Shown here in pieces: positions 1 to 12,923 of a DNA stretch of 64,000 bases. The number at the start of each line of letters is the position of its first letter. The first letter of the stretch is position 1. This DNA comes from Cenococcum geophilum 1.58 (lineage: Eukaryota > Ascomycota > Dothideomycetes > Gloniales > Gloniaceae). The translations under genes and the position numbers were made by a program. Under the pieces are notes generated by a model. The model was not told the DNA's origin, ran no database searches, and saw nothing but the letters and a program-made list of their open reading frames with translations. The stretch covers positions 2,046,001 through 2,110,000 of the forward strand of contig KV748185.1 in the NCBI GenBank assembly GCA_001692895.1, written 5' to 3'.

Positions 1-800
1 TAGGACATAATTATCCTAATAGAAGATATGGACACCCTAAGGAAACTAATAGATTAGGCGATTAAGATTAATAATTAGATCTACTAAAGGGAATAGGCTA
101 AGAGAGGCTAGAATAGAGTTCTATAGTTATATAAGGCGCAAAGTACGTAATGACTAAAGCTAAGTCAAAAACTATAGTATAGCGCAGAGCTAATAGACCT
201 TAGTAGTACTAAAGAAGCTTATAAGAGATAGAGTAAGAAATCGTAGAAACCTAGAGGACAAGGATTAAGTAATTAAAGGTCTAAGGAGTAGAGGCTAAAT
301 TAGGGATTTTAGCAGCAGAAGACGTTTAGGCGGACTCTATAGTAAGAAAAATGGTTTAAAGAGGGAGCTTATATAAATTGCGGAAAATAGGGTTATTATA
401 TTAAAGATTATAGAAGTAGGCAGAGTTACCATATAGTAAAAGGTATAAGACTAGCAGACAATATATACGTATAGAGGGATAACAATGTGCTATAAGGAAC
501 AAAAGAATGTTTAATTAAAAGTTTTACGTTTTGTTATAACAACGCATGCCGAATTTATAAGGACGTTAAGTATGGCGTAAGCTATTAGCTATAAGAGCTA
601 GTACCTATAAGATATAGAGGAACTAATAAACCAGTTTGTAGATCGGATATTAAGGACAATAAATTTAATGTAGGTGAAATATTCTATAATAATAAGGCAA
701 TAAGAGTGGGTTACTAGGAACACGTAGCCATTAGAGATATTATACTAGAGGTAGAGGATAATTCCACTACAGAATAGGGAATATTAGTAGGGATTAAGAC
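1..800 (+). pseudogene. Gag C-terminal relic with CCHC zinc knuckle
   Basis: Translation across stops reads like the end of a Ty3/Gypsy Gag. Near base 31 it begins MDTLRKLID, followed by basic residues. At about 373-420 a zinc knuckle is visible as INCGK-x-GYYIKDYRS, which becomes CYNCGKxGHYIKDCRS once TAT codons are read back to TGT or CAT. Stops are TAG or TAA at positions expected for Trp or Gln, as RIP produces. A second Gag-like stretch and a second possible knuckle (about 2,227-2,270) lie before the protease of the next element. This piece may therefore be a separate upstream fragment rather than the N-terminal part of that element. Confidence 0.5.
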
Positions 801-2429
801 CCTACTAAATACGATGTCTATCGCTTCGCGAGACGTAAGAGAAGTAGGATAGCGAACTACTTTGACCTTTAATAAAGGCAAAAGGCTAAAGGCTTAAGAT
901 TTTTAAGACGAGATAAGAGACGACTAAGATTCTTAAGATAAGATAAGGTAAGCTTAAGGACCTATAATAGACGATAACCAATAGAGCAGAGCAACGGCTT
1001 CGTTTAGTAATATATAAATAAGCTTAGGACGAAGTTTCCTATAGGTATAAGACTCTTAAGACGAGATAAGTAAGATTTAAGACTCTTAAGATAAGATGAG
1101 AATACTAAGTAAGCCTAGTTGGACTAAGGCTGGAGCTAAGCTTAAGAAAGAAGTAAGCTTAGGATTACAAATCTAAAGGGGTTAAGAATTTAGGGCATAA
1201 ATAAGGACACCTATAAATAAAAGGTAAGAGGCTTCTTTATAGATTAGAGAATCTATAGCGCAAACAGCAATTAGACTAAGAGATAAATATATAAACCTAG
1301 AGGATTTACTAGTAGAATATGGTGTTTGGACTAAAGATTAAAAAGTTAATACAAAGATTAAGAAGTATAAAGACTTTAAGGATTTAAGAGTAAGACGCAA
1401 ACCAAAAGAAACTATAGAAGAGTTTAGGTAAAGAATTATTGCATAGTAAGAACAGAAACTAGATAAGAAATCTAGCATATTAGGACGTACTAAGGATAGA
1501 GCACTAGTACGAAGAATTACTAATAGGCCTAGGGTAGGCATACTAAGAGCTAAGTGGCTTACTAAACTAGAAGATAAAGAAGATCTAGGGATTCTAACTA
1601 GGTTTAAGGAACGACATATAAAGGGCTATTATAATGTAGTAATAAGAAGATACTTCCTTACGGATAAGCCGTATACACTCCAGTAGCTGTACTAAAAGTA
1701 GTATAGGTAAAGGCATAATAACGAGTAGGAAGATTTTTATATGTAGTTAAATAAACGAGTTATTTAGAACCACCCGATTATAAAAAAGGCCATAACGTAT
1801 ATTAAAGGAGCCTTAATAATAACGTTAAAGGATCTAGAGGAACGATTAGAGGACTAAAAAAGTAAGAGATATATCTTAATACCTGTAAATAAAGTTATAA
1901 CGTTTAAATTAACATAATAGAGGTTTAAACTTAAAGATAAAGATAAGTTAAGAGTTAACCTAAAGCACCTAGCATACTATATGTTATTATAGATCGTATA
2001 TATAGATAATATATACAAAATATATAAGAATCCAAAAGAGAAGAATCGGAAATACCCTATAAGGATATACTAGATAATAGATAAGTAATAGTATAAGAAT
2101 GCCAAATATATACATGGATAGCATCTAGCAGAAGTTTAAGAGGAAGAAAGTTTAGTACTTTAACCAGGAAGATTCCTTATAGAAAAATACTTAGATAGAT
2201 AATAGTAGTGGGAATACCTAGAGAATATATGTTTATAGTATATTAAAGATAAGAAGTAAACTAGGTATTAGCTAAAGAGTAAGCTAAGTGCAATAGAATT
2301 AAGTAGCTAATAGTTAGGAAAAGTAGAGGCCTACAGGACTAAAGGGAGCTAGTAGTAAAGCCTTAAACCCTTAAGGGAATTTAAAGACAACACCTAAATT
2401 TAAGAGTTAATTAGTAAGATTAGCAGTTT

Positions 2430-5400
2430 AAAGCGCTAATAGATAGTGGAGTAATAAGAAACTATATCTTACTAGTAGCAGTTAAGAGAATAGGACTACC
2501 TTATAGACAGAAGGAGTAATCTTACCTATTAGTTATAATTTTAGGAGATCTAATAGCCTATAAAGGAGGGATTATTAATCTTAAAATAGGACCTATTTAG
2601 ATAACTATTAAAGGGAGATAAATTAAGATATCTTTTAATATCCTACTATTAGGACAGGATAAGGCAGTATTAGGTATACCTTAGTTATAGGAATATAATC
2701 TAAAGATCGATTAGATTATAGGTCAGATTAATATTAGAAATACTTAACGCCGTAAGACGCGATAATAAGCTTAAATGGTATAGTACTAAGTCGGAGCGAT
2801 ATATAAAGAGACTAAGCGAGGCTTAAGTTATATACTAAAGAGATACCATAAATATAGTAAGAAACTATAGTCACTAGAAAGTAAAAAGCTGTTAAAGTAT
2901 ATAATATAGGACTATAAAATAAAATTAGAACTAGGAATAAGTCTAAGGTTTTTTCCAATCTATAAGCTTACTAAAGAAGAAGGTAGAGTACTAAAAGAGT
3001 TTATCTAGGAAAATTTATAAAAGGGATATATTAGACCATCGTAGTTATTAGCGGGTTATCCAGTACTATTTATACTAAAGAAGAATAGCAAACTAAGGCT
3101 ATGCATTAACTATAGGTAGTTAAATAGCATTACCAAAAAGGATAGGTATCCTTTACCCTTAATTAGCGAAATCTAAAACAGGATAGGTAATATATAAATC
3201 TTTATAAAAATAGATCTAAGATAGGCGTACTATTAGATTAGAATTAAGGAAGGTAATAAATAGAAGGCGGCCTTTAGGTTAAAGGAAGGACTATATAAAC
3301 CATTAGTTATATAATTTAGGCTTATAAACGCACTAGCAACGTTTTAGAAGCGTATTAATAATATATTAGGAGAACACTTAAATAAGTTTATTATAGTATA
3401 CCTTAATAATATCATTATCTACTTAATAACTAAGGAAGAACACGAGGAATACGTTAAATGGGTCTTAAAGAGACTATAAGAAGAACAGATACTAGTAGCA
3501 ATTAAGAAATACGAGTTCTTTACTAGGAAAACCGATTTTATTAGATTTATTATTAAACTAGGCCAACTTAGTATAGATCTAAAAAAGATTAAGGCTATAG
3601 TAAATTAGTAAGAACTAAAAAACGTTACACAGTTAAGATCGTTCTTAGGGTTTTGTAATTACTGTAGGAGGTTTATAGCGCAGTGGTTAAAGGACATTAA
3701 GCCATTTACGTAATTAATAAAGAAAGAAGAACTATAGGCATAGGGAGAGGAATAGAGAGAACTCTTTAAAAAAGTTAAGGAGTTGTTTACCTAGGAGCCA
3801 GTTTTTAAAATTTATTAACTAGGATTAAAAACGGTTATAGAAATGGATACATTAGACTATATACTAGGGGCATACTTTATATAAAGACACCAAGATAGAT
3901 AGTACCTAGTAGTATATTATAGTCGGAAGATAACACTACTAGAGTTAAACTATAACATCTATAATAAGGAGTTGCTAAGTATAGTTATAGTATTAAAGAA
4001 ATAGAGAGTATTCTTATAAGGCATAGAGAAACTATTTATAGTTAAGATAGATTATAAGAACCTAATAGGATTCCTAACAATAAAGGAACTTAACTAAAAA
4101 TAGGTTAGATAGGCGGAGATGCTTATAGAATACTATTTTAAGATTTAGTATACTAAGGGTACAGACAATACATGAGTAGATGCTTTAAGTCGTAAAGCTA
4201 AACTATAAAATNATAAAAAGCTATTAAGGGCTTTACTACAAAAGGATATAGACGGATTAATTAGGTATAATTATCTAAAAATTATAGCAACTTAGGAGGA
4301 ACTAGATAGGGTTTACGAGACACTAGAAAGCTTTTAGGTATAAAGGATTCTAAAAGCATAGCTAGAAGATCTATAAACGGATATATACAAAAATCGAAAA
4401 GTAAAGTATATCCTAAAAAGTATAGCAGAGCAGTTTATAGAAGACTTTTATAAGGGACTAACTTAGGGATATAATAGAGCTATAGGCTTAGTGTTAAGAC
4501 TCTAGGAAGAGTATATTATTAACGGAATCTAAAGGATAGCTAGAAAGGTTATTAGAGAGTATCTAAATTGCTAGAGGAATAAACTAATAAGGTATAAGCT
4601 ATATAGAGGGCTATAACCTATTAAAATACTAGAGAGACTATAGGAGGTTATATTATAGGACTTTATTATTAAGTTACTAAAATTAAGAGATCCTATTACT
4701 GGGTAAGATTATAACGCGATCTTAGTGATAGTAGACAAGCTTATAAAGTAGAGATACTTTATAGCATATACAGAAGAAATCTTAGCAGAAGATGTCGCTA
4801 GAATCTATATTAAAGAAGTATTTATAAGGCATAGAGCACTAAGTAAGGTTATATTGGATAAAGATTTAAGATTTATAGTAGTATTTTAAAAGGTATTCTT
4901 AGCGAAGCAAGGAGTTAGAGCAGTAACTTCCACCATATATTATCCGTAGATAGACAGTTAAATAGAAAGATTAAATTAGACGCTAGAATAGTATCTAAGG
5001 CATTATATTAATTACGTATAGAATAATTAGGTATCGCTATTACTAGTTATACAGTTTATATATAATATAACACCTTAAGAAGGAATAGATATATTACTAT
5101 TTAAGGCAAATTACGGATATAAGCTAAGAACATCGTTGTTACTACGGTAAGTAAAGAAAATAAGTAGCATAGCTAAAGAAAGGATAAAGACGTTAATAAA
5201 TCTTTATATAAACCTTATAGAATTAGTAAAGAGAGTATAAAAGAGAATAAAAAGGTACTATAACGCTAAGAGATCTAAAGGACTAGATCTTAAGGAGGGA
5301 GATAAAGTATAGCTACTATATAAAAATTTTAAGAGTTAATAACTAAGTAAGAAGTTGGACTATATTAGACTAGGACCTTTTAAAATTATATAAAGAATTT

Positions 5401-5710
5401 TACCGGTTACATTTAAGTTAAACCTACTAGCTAAGATAAAGATCTACCCTATATAATATATCGCAATGCTAGAGCCAGCATATAGGAATATTAAGCCACT
5501 GGTTTATAAGGCAGACATATATAGAGGACAGAAAGAAGATAAATAGCAAGTTTTAAAGATCGTTAGCTATAAGGACATTAACAATAAAACATAGTACGAG
5601 GTTAAGTAGATAGGCTATACTAAGACTACTTAGGAGTTACTAGAAAATTTAAAAAACGCTATAGAAAAGGTATAGGAGTATCGGAAGAAATTAGGTTAGG
5701 TAGTATTAAA
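2430..5710 (+). pseudogene. Pol of Gypsy A (PR-RT-RH-IN-chromodomain), inactivated by RIP
   Basis: Protease: ALIDSGVIRNYIL at about 2,430-2,470, the retropepsin DSG motif. RT: about 2,930-3,600, with GYPVLFILKKNSKLRLCINY, FIKIDLR and the catalytic box now VYLNNIIIY at 3,395-3,421. The change from TTGATGAT to TTAATAAT is exactly the RIP outcome. RNase H: about 3,830-4,200, ending in the linker DALSRK. Integrase: about 4,440-5,250, with VDKLIK, a diagnostic TSTIYYP-x-IDS-x-IERLN block and YNITP. A chromodomain at about 5,590-5,700 reads YEVK-x-IGYTKTT-x-ELLENL and marks the element as a chromovirus. Dozens of in-frame TAG/TAA codons replace Trp and Gln, so no function remains. Confidence 0.9.
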
Positions 5711-6439
5711 AAAAAAGGATTGCCAAAGAATGAGTCACCTAAGGGGGACCTAGGAAGAGCAGTTACCGAACTATTTAGATCTATTTCCTTCTCTATTAGA
5801 AGAGAATCCGTTTTTTTATCGCTAAGTTCCTATAAACCTTATTTTATAAGTTTCTACTCCTTAAAACGGACCTTCTTACGTACCTTCTTAAGATAAATTA
5901 ACTAAGTAGACGCAGTAAGACGGGAATCGAGGGCTCTTTACTAAGCTTTAGTAGCCTTATATTCTGCGTTATAAGAATAACGTAGTTCCGCTAAAGTAAT
6001 AAACAGTTTATTATCTAGCCGCGTAGTAGCAGATTAAACATAAAACCCTAAGACAAATTAATTAGGGAACTAGACGACTATTAAGAGTAATAGGTTATAT
6101 ATATTTAGCATTAAAAATAAAGCGAACATTATAGGACAAATAAATATTCGCTTTAGTGCACTCTAAGTAAGAAAACGGTTATTGTAAGGATGGGTTCGCC
6201 AATGTAATATAAACTAACCCCTCTTTTAAACAGCGAGAATATAAAGACGGTATAATCTTACTAAGAGACAATATCGTAGCAATAGTGCGAGTGCGGCGAG
6301 CAGTCGAAGAAGAAGAAATTGCTTTAGGTATAATAAGCGATAATATTAACTAAATTAATTAGACGGATATTATACCTCTAGTAAATAACTTAGAGATATT
6401 TTAAATCTTTAAAAATAAAGATAAAGAGGAGGGAGATAG
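5711..6439 (+). other. 3' untranslated part of Gypsy A
   Basis: No coding similarity is seen. It is AT-rich RIPed DNA between the chromodomain and the 3' LTR, ending in the polypurine tract at about 6,424-6,439. Confidence 0.6.
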
Positions 6440-6678
6440 TGTTACGGACGCTTTAAGTACAATATTATAACTACTNGGAGAGGAGTTAAAAGAAGCTAGT
6501 TAGTTAATTTAGGTACGGTCTAGAATAGAGCCAATAGAACTATATAATAAGGAATAGTAGCTAAGGTTATATAATATAATCTATATAATCTATATAATCC
6601 GTAGGATCTATAATAGAGTAGATAAAGCACATGTATATTACGTATAAGAAGGATTTTATAGGAGTACGGTTATGTATT
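6440..6678 (+). repeat. 3' LTR of Gypsy A, first part
   Basis: It starts TGTTACGG just after the polypurine tract. Copia B is inserted after base 6,678; the LTR continues at 12,924. The join reads GTTATGTATTTAAGG, which could be a TATA-like LTR promoter. Confidence 0.7.
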
Positions 6679-6864
6679 TGTTGGAAATACAGGGTGACTC
6701 ACCAATAACGACTACTCGAGTAGGGTTATAGTGATATTGGTTAATTCTTCTTAATAGGAATGAGGAAAGGGGTGAGGATCTTAAGGTTCCTCACTACGCT
6801 AGGACCACGTCAACACGTAACAGCAATATACTTTATGCGACGGCAACTTGCCTTATTCCCGACA
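6679..6864 (-). repeat. Copia B 3' LTR (186 bp)
   Basis: It matches 12,733-12,918 over its full length, with differences nearly all C/T or G/A. Compare GGTGACTCACC here with GGTAACTCACC in the other copy. Confidence 0.92.
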
Positions 6865-7008
6865 CTAGTAACTCTTCTTTTTATGGTTGCTATATATATA
6901 TATACAAATAGATAGTATATAATAATACTAGACAATATGCAATAAAACCAGACAATATACAACAAAGCGGCAGTTGGTAGAATTTGGTAGATAACGCAAA
7001 AACGGGTA

Positions 7009-7080
7009 GGCCGCTAAGACGCTAGTAGTAAGCAAGCTAATGGCAATTTTCTATACCGGGCATAGAAAATCCTAATTAGT
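7009..7080. repeat. Dispersed module 1, copy in Copia B
   Basis: It begins GGCCGCTAAGACGCTAG and ends with a hairpin-capable palindrome around TTCTATACCGGGCATAGAA. The same order of motifs recurs at 44,576-44,647 and 63,371-63,445. TGGCAG/TGGTAG repeats lie just upstream at 6,968-6,990. Confidence 0.75.
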
Positions 7081-7251
7081 TGGCAGAAGTTTATACCGCT
7101 ACCTAAATTAATTAGGCGTGGCGCTCTTAGCAAGGATCTAACTAATTAAACAACTTTAACCGGCGGTTAAAGTTTTATAAGATCTTAACTTCTCTAAATT
7201 TCCCTCTTAACCCAACCTTTAACTTATATATGTAGAGTATTTATATTAACA
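7072..7251. repeat. LTR-like segment related to the LTR at 13,431-13,610
   Basis: It aligns in the same orientation with 13,431-13,610, best over CTCTTAGCAAGGATCTAAC and the CCG-N-CGG palindrome that follows. The ends are weaker: AGTTGGCAG against TGTTGGAAA, and TATTAACA against ATTCAACA. It may be a RIPed solo LTR nested in Copia B, or an untranslated part sharing this sequence. Confidence 0.35.
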
Positions 7252-7261
7252 AACGTCTCTA

Positions 7262-10200
7262 GTGCCTTGTTTAGGTTTGCCTTTATTATTACATCTACTA
7301 GGTTATCTTAGCCATTAATCTATCGGATCTTAAAGAGTTTTTAACGCTTATAGGACTGCCGAAGTGCTATAATATTGATTATAAGACGCTTCTCCTTTAT
7401 AGTACTAAGCTTAACTAAACACTTATAGAGGGAATATAAGTCGGTGTATATAATTATAGGGATAGCGGAAAGTTCGAGCCGGTCTATAATTATCTTAAGG
7501 GTAGTTCTAATTGCAATTGCTATATTAACTCCGCCGACTATTCTATATATCTCTAACACTAAAACGCTTTAAGTAATGCGCTTACTCTTAGTTAAGCTCT
7601 AATAGATAAGGTTGCCGTAGATTATGAAGTTATTCTCTTTAATAGATTCGTTTATAATAATAATCTTATATCCTAGCTAGGAGCTAAAATCTTTATTATT
7701 TATAAACGATTTATTAACGAATACAAAGAGCTTAGCAGTAGGAAGGTTAATAGGCACGTAGAGTAGTCCCCTATTAAGATAGTTTATTTGCCAAAAAAAC
7801 GCTTATTTAGGGTAAGAACGTCATCCTTAGTTAGTTCCTAGTGTTAAGCGGCAACAGAGAGATTAAAGGAAGCCTTAGGTTAACAGATAGAAGCTATATA
7901 AGCTCCATAAGCGCGTTACTCCATATATCCTTGCTTTAGAGAATTAACATTAATAATATTAATCTTCTTACCTTAACCCTTCTGGCGTAGAGCAATGGAG
8001 CCCTTATTTAGGGAGAGGATACATCTATTAAAGAGTAATAGTATTGCTAAGTTAAGTCTTTCCTTTAGCTTTACTATAAGGTTTACCTTTACTAGCTTAT
8101 CTTCTTTAAAAGCTAAGAATTAGTTGTCTCCTAAGATAATTATATCATCCGTTTACATGCCAACAATTCCAAATGGAGTTCCCGTAGTTATAATAAGGAA
8201 GCAGGGATTAAATATAAAAGTAGTCATTAAAAGCTTCTCCTTGTGGTGCTTACTATAGGTAGCCCACTAATAAGTTCCTACCTCTGCAATTCTATATAAT
8301 GGCTTAAGTATAACCATAATTATATCCTTGGGATATTAGTGGCGAATTTACTCTAGAAGGTATGCTAGTATTAAGCGCTAAAGGCGCGTCTCTAATTAGG
8401 TATAGGCCTAAGTAATATCTCGCAGGTAAACCGCCATCCTATTCTTTATTAAGGAGGGAGCTAGTATAATAATAACTCGTTAACTAGCTCGTTAAATTAT
8501 AGGGGATTATATAAGGATTACTTCCTTACCGTTATTATTATAACCTTAAATAACTAGCCTTAACTTCTTAAATAGGGTATTAGTAGCTTTGCCTTTAATC
8601 TTATTAACTATTCTTAACTTAAATATACGGACTCTATTAAACTTAGTAGGGTTATATTTCTTAAATTTAAAGACTCCTCTTATAATAAGACCGTTAATCT
8701 CCTGCTTATTAGATACTTAAAAAGAAGCTCCTAAAGTTATAATACGGCCTTTCTTTTAAAGCTGTTTTACAAGTTTAAAGTTAGCCTTCTCTTTAGCTAT
8801 TATAAAGGCTATTAATAGTTTATCTCTATTCTTGATAGCGGTAATGAATTGCTCTTTAAAATTAATAAGATGTTAGCGATTTTATAATCCCTTTAGGCAA
8901 CCTTTACCGCGTTATAGTTGCGGTACGTCTACTATAATTATATTAGAATCGCCTTCGCCTTCTAAAGCACGTTAATTATGGTTCTCCTTTAGGGTATTCT
9001 CTAGGGCATCCTATAAAGGCTTAGAGCTATTATCCCTGTAGTAGGGCTTAACAACAGTTAAGTGGAATTAAGTGGGTCTATAGGGCATCTAAAGAGTGTA
9101 AGTTTAACTATTAATTATAATAAGTTTATATAGGCCTAACTATCCTCCCTTTTTACGCCATATGTATACCTCTGATTAGAGTGGCAGATTAAGCGTAATT
9201 AAGGTATTTAGGCTATTTCTTATTCCTAGTGCGTCGTTGACCTAGCGCGTGGCGTAGAGACGTTATACCTCCTTCGTTACCTTATAAATAGCCTTAGCTT
9301 ATTATACAATAGAGGGAGATAGTAGAGAATTGTTAGTTATTTAAGGGTAGGCGCTAAAGACTAGTAATATAGGTACAAGCCTATCTAGGCTAGTGGTATT
9401 ATTAATAGCCTTAATAGCCATCTATAAGATAAGCTCTTCGCTAGCACCCTCTAGTTCTAAAGAAATAATCTTATATACGTGGCATAATGGCGTATAATAT
9501 TATTCTACTTTTCTAATACTATTATATGCCTTAACGGGGACTTCCTTAACCTTAATTATTATTGCCTTTACCTATTGTTAAAACTCTATAGATAAGAAGT
9601 TCTTTCCTATATTATAAATAATTTAATTAGGGGGTCCTAGGTAGATATTAATCTAGCATAATTAAAGAGTATCCTATGCGTTTCTAGCTAATATATCTTT
9701 TAAAAAGCGTGCGGCTTAGAAGGAGGTTAAGAAGTTAATAACTTAGAGTACTGGCTTGCCGCTAAGATATATAACATCTATAATAATGCAGAAGTTAAAG
9801 TTATAGTCATTTTTAAAAGTAAACTTAAATCGGCCAGGGGACTTCTGGTTTATTTAGCAGTAGTAGTAGTACTTTATAAGATGTTTAATTACCTTAACCT
9901 TGACTTTATAACCTACTTACTAAAGGACCCTAAGTAATTAGTGAATAGATAGGTGGCTAAAACAACGGTGTAGTTAACGTAACTCTGACTTAGTTAGGTG
10001 GCTCTAAGTAACGCTCCTTTCTAGCTGTTAAAGGAGCAACTAAGGGTAACCCTACTTGCGTATAACGGGCACCTAATTATCTCCCTAGATAAGCATATTC
10101 TTAAGGTTATTAAGCTTAATACCTAATTTATCTATATCTTAAATGCAGAATAGGAATAGGGTGTTTATGGGGATAATATAGAAAGTAATATATCCTAACG

Positions 10201-12650
10201 GGGTTTGGACCTTAATTATACTAAGAGAGATTATAGTACCCTTACCAAAGCAAATTATATATTAGCCTGCTATTAATTAGTTAATTTAAATAGAGCTATT
10301 AAGCTACTAAAGAGCTTAAACTTAAGGCTCTCCTACTATAGATACTCCTATAGCTTTAGTATCTAGTATAATACTATAGAAGACGTTCGCCGAGTATCTG
10401 TTGTTAAAGGAGAACGCGGAACTTTCCTTTAGCTCATTAAAGATATCTAACTTTGTGATAGAATGGAGCGTAGATTAGTTATTAAGGATAGCGACGGTTT
10501 ATATGCTATTTACCTTACTATACTTAGTAAAGTATTAATTAGGAGAGTAGTCCTTAATTTCTATATCTATAAGGAGCTGTTCGGCCTTATTAACCTTACC
10601 CTTAAGATCTTCTTCGCCTTTATATTAAACTAGAAAGTTTTAGAAGTAGGCTATAGTAACCTCTTAGTTTCTAACGTTTCGTATACTCTGGTAAAACCTA
10701 TTATATACCTCCTTTTATCTATTAAGAGGGTGTCTAGTTAACTAGTAATTTAGCTTCTTATAAACATAGCACTTCTTTTAATAATTGCTCCGAAGTGAAC
10801 CTCTATAAGGACCTCCATCATTACCTTATAGTTAATGTTAATTATACCCTTTACCGTATCCCCTACTACGTCCACTATATGTTTAATTAGTCTAGTTATA
10901 ATTGTGTTGGTCAGCCGGGTTGATTAAGGTAGGTTAAAGTTAGGCGTTAAATTGCTATACTTCTTAAGAGCGTAGAGCGGTGCTAATAGAGAATCTTAAT
11001 TAAGTATATACTCCTTTATAAGTACTTACAGGGTTAAAAAGAGTAAGATTATATTCTTTAATACCTCGGCATGCGCTAATAACTTAATTATATAGGCTAA
11101 GGTCCTCTTGATATAATTTAGATAAACTACGCTAAATTATCTAAAGTTAATTAAAGAGCTTTTGAAGATAATTAAGCCAAGAGACACCTGGGTTCGTAGC
11201 AATAATTCTTGGAAAGGTAGTCTCTCTCCACTCCGATATATATTACTGCTTATTCTCTTCTATTTTAAAGTGGCATCTTATTTTATATATTATTCAGTTA
11301 AAATCATATCCTTTTCCTACTAAATAATTATAATAGAAGGTACTGGCGCGGCCCTTAAGTATAACGGAATAGGCGTTATAATATTAATTAGGTTCTAGTC
11401 TAACCTTTTAGTAATAGTTATAGAAGATACGTAGCTTCGAATTAAGGATGTTATATAGTTCCCTGCTAAACTTCTTCTCCTAGTCCGTATAGAGCTTTGT
11501 AAGCTCTATAAGCATTTTTAAGGTGCCTTTAAGTGGTATTAAACCACGTTAAAATTATATTAGAGATTAAGGTAGAGATTACTTTATAGGCTATAGTAGA
11601 GATATAGGGCTTAGTGGAATACGGTATGGTACCTAATCTTCCTATAGTAGAGTTTAAAGGTTATTAAATCGCGAAGCAAGGGGATCTTGCGCTTGCTCTT
11701 AAGGGGTAGTAGTTAACGTTATTAGTTAAATTAGTAAATCCTAGGGAGCTAGAGATAGAGGTAGAAGCGATAGATATAAAATGTAAGAACTTATACCTAA
11801 AGTAATAGAATTAGAGCGCGTCTCTATTAGCGTATCGTTTGGATTCTATTGTGAGTTAAGCTTCCTCTTAGTGCGTAGTTAGTGCTTAACCTCTTATAGA
11901 GTCTATTTGTGCTTTTCTTTTACATTAATAACTTACTCCTAGATATTATCTCTAATAGTACCCCTATCTATAGGGACAAATACTCTATTCTCCTAAAGGA
12001 AGTTATGGAAGTTTTATATAATGTCCTTTTTTACAAGAGCCTATATTTCCTTTATCTATCTAATAAAGTCCTCCTTTATATAATACCATAGCTCGGTATT
12101 ATTATATTCGCTATCTATATAGTATACTATACGGTATACTAAAAATCCGTTTAGGTCTTGTTTTTTAGCGTTTATAGAGTTAATGTCTATATCCCACGTC
12201 TCCGGGTTAATACTTTTCTTATACTTCTTTAGGTAGGTTAACGCTATAGTAGGTATAGAATTGACGGGGTGTCGTACATTAAAGGTAGATAGGGTTTTTG
12301 GCTTTGTAGAATCTTGTAGGTTTACTATTAAAAGGTAGGCAATTAAAATGTTATTAACGCGTTTCGGACGTTAACTTTAGAACCATAGGTTTAGTAACAC
12401 TTCTGACCTAAAGTACTTAACCAAATCTTTATATGCGTAGTTGTTTAACGCGTTTTAGATATTAATTTTAGGACCGTAGGTTTAGTAATACTTCTAACCT
12501 AAAGTACTTAACCAAATCTTCGTAAATGTGGTTATTTTGCGTAATAGACGCAACTTAATATCTCCTAGTACTTAGTAACACTTCTATTACTAGTTTTCCG
12601 CAAGTCTAAGGTAGCATAGTATTGCTAGGATCTATTCTATATAAGCGTAT
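7262..12650 (-). pseudogene. Gag-Pol of Copia B, inactivated by RIP
   Basis: Read on the minus strand. Gag and protease lie between about 10,300 and 12,650 and are poorly conserved. Integrase occupies about 9,150-10,020, with a zinc-finger region SHLTKSELR followed by FKFTFKNDYNFNF and later KVEVPVEAYNS-like blocks. RT lies at about 7,950-8,900, with the catalytic box GM-x-TDDIIILG near 8,130-8,160. RNase H lies at 7,270-7,760, with TDLYSLYKCLVKLSTIKEKR (7,341-7,559 is stop-free). Stops elsewhere are mostly TAG or TAA at expected Trp/Gln sites. The family resembles Copia F: both share integrase phrases such as NNTA-x-PD-x-LVPTLLVF. Confidence 0.88.
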
Positions 12651-12732
12651 ATAGCACCCCTATATAAGACTGTCTCTTCTATTTAAAAACCTAGCTGCTC
12701 TATAGTTAACTGTATATTTAACCACTAATTAG

Positions 12733-12918
12733 TATTAAAAACATAGGGTAACTCACCAATAACGACTACTTAAGTAGGGTTATAGTAATGTTGGTTAATT
12801 CTTCTTAATAGGAATAAGGAAAGGGGTGAGGATTTTAAGGTTCCTTACCACGCTAGGACTACGTTAACACGTGACGGCAATATGCTTTATACAACGGCAA
12901 CTTACCTTATTCCCGACA
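12733..12918 (-). repeat. Copia B 5' LTR (186 bp)
   Basis: It is the partner of 6,679-6,864 and is followed by the TSD GTATT at 12,919-12,923. Confidence 0.92.
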
Positions 12919-12923
12919 GTATT

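Larger units (their letters stand above)
800..6678 (+). mobile_element. Ty3/Gypsy chromovirus A, RIP-degraded (left part; 5' LTR outside window)
   Basis: This is an LTR retrotransposon in the order Gag, protease, RT, RNase H, integrase, chromodomain, polypurine tract, LTR. A purine-rich tract (AAAGAGGAGGGAGATA, about 6,424-6,439) precedes an LTR start TGTTACGG at 6,440. The LTR is cut at 6,678 by Copia B and resumes at 12,924. Motifs such as AAGACTCTTAAGACGAGAT recur at 890-1,110 in the 5' part. Left limit and internal start are approximate, because the 5' LTR is not in the window. The boundary with the upstream Gag relic is uncertain. Confidence 0.85.
6679..12918 (-). mobile_element. Ty1/Copia element B, complete, RIP-degraded
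   Basis: It has two 186-bp direct LTRs (6,679-6,864 and 12,733-12,918), each beginning TGTTGG or its RIPed form TATTAA and ending CGACA. The 5-bp target duplication is exact: GTATT at 6,674-6,678 and at 12,919-12,923. Coding order on the minus strand is Gag, protease, integrase, RT, RNase H, the Copia order. The purine-rich minus-strand stretch AAAAAGAAGAG beside 6,865 fits a polypurine tract. The element sits inside the 3' LTR of Gypsy A and is therefore younger than it. Confidence 0.92.
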
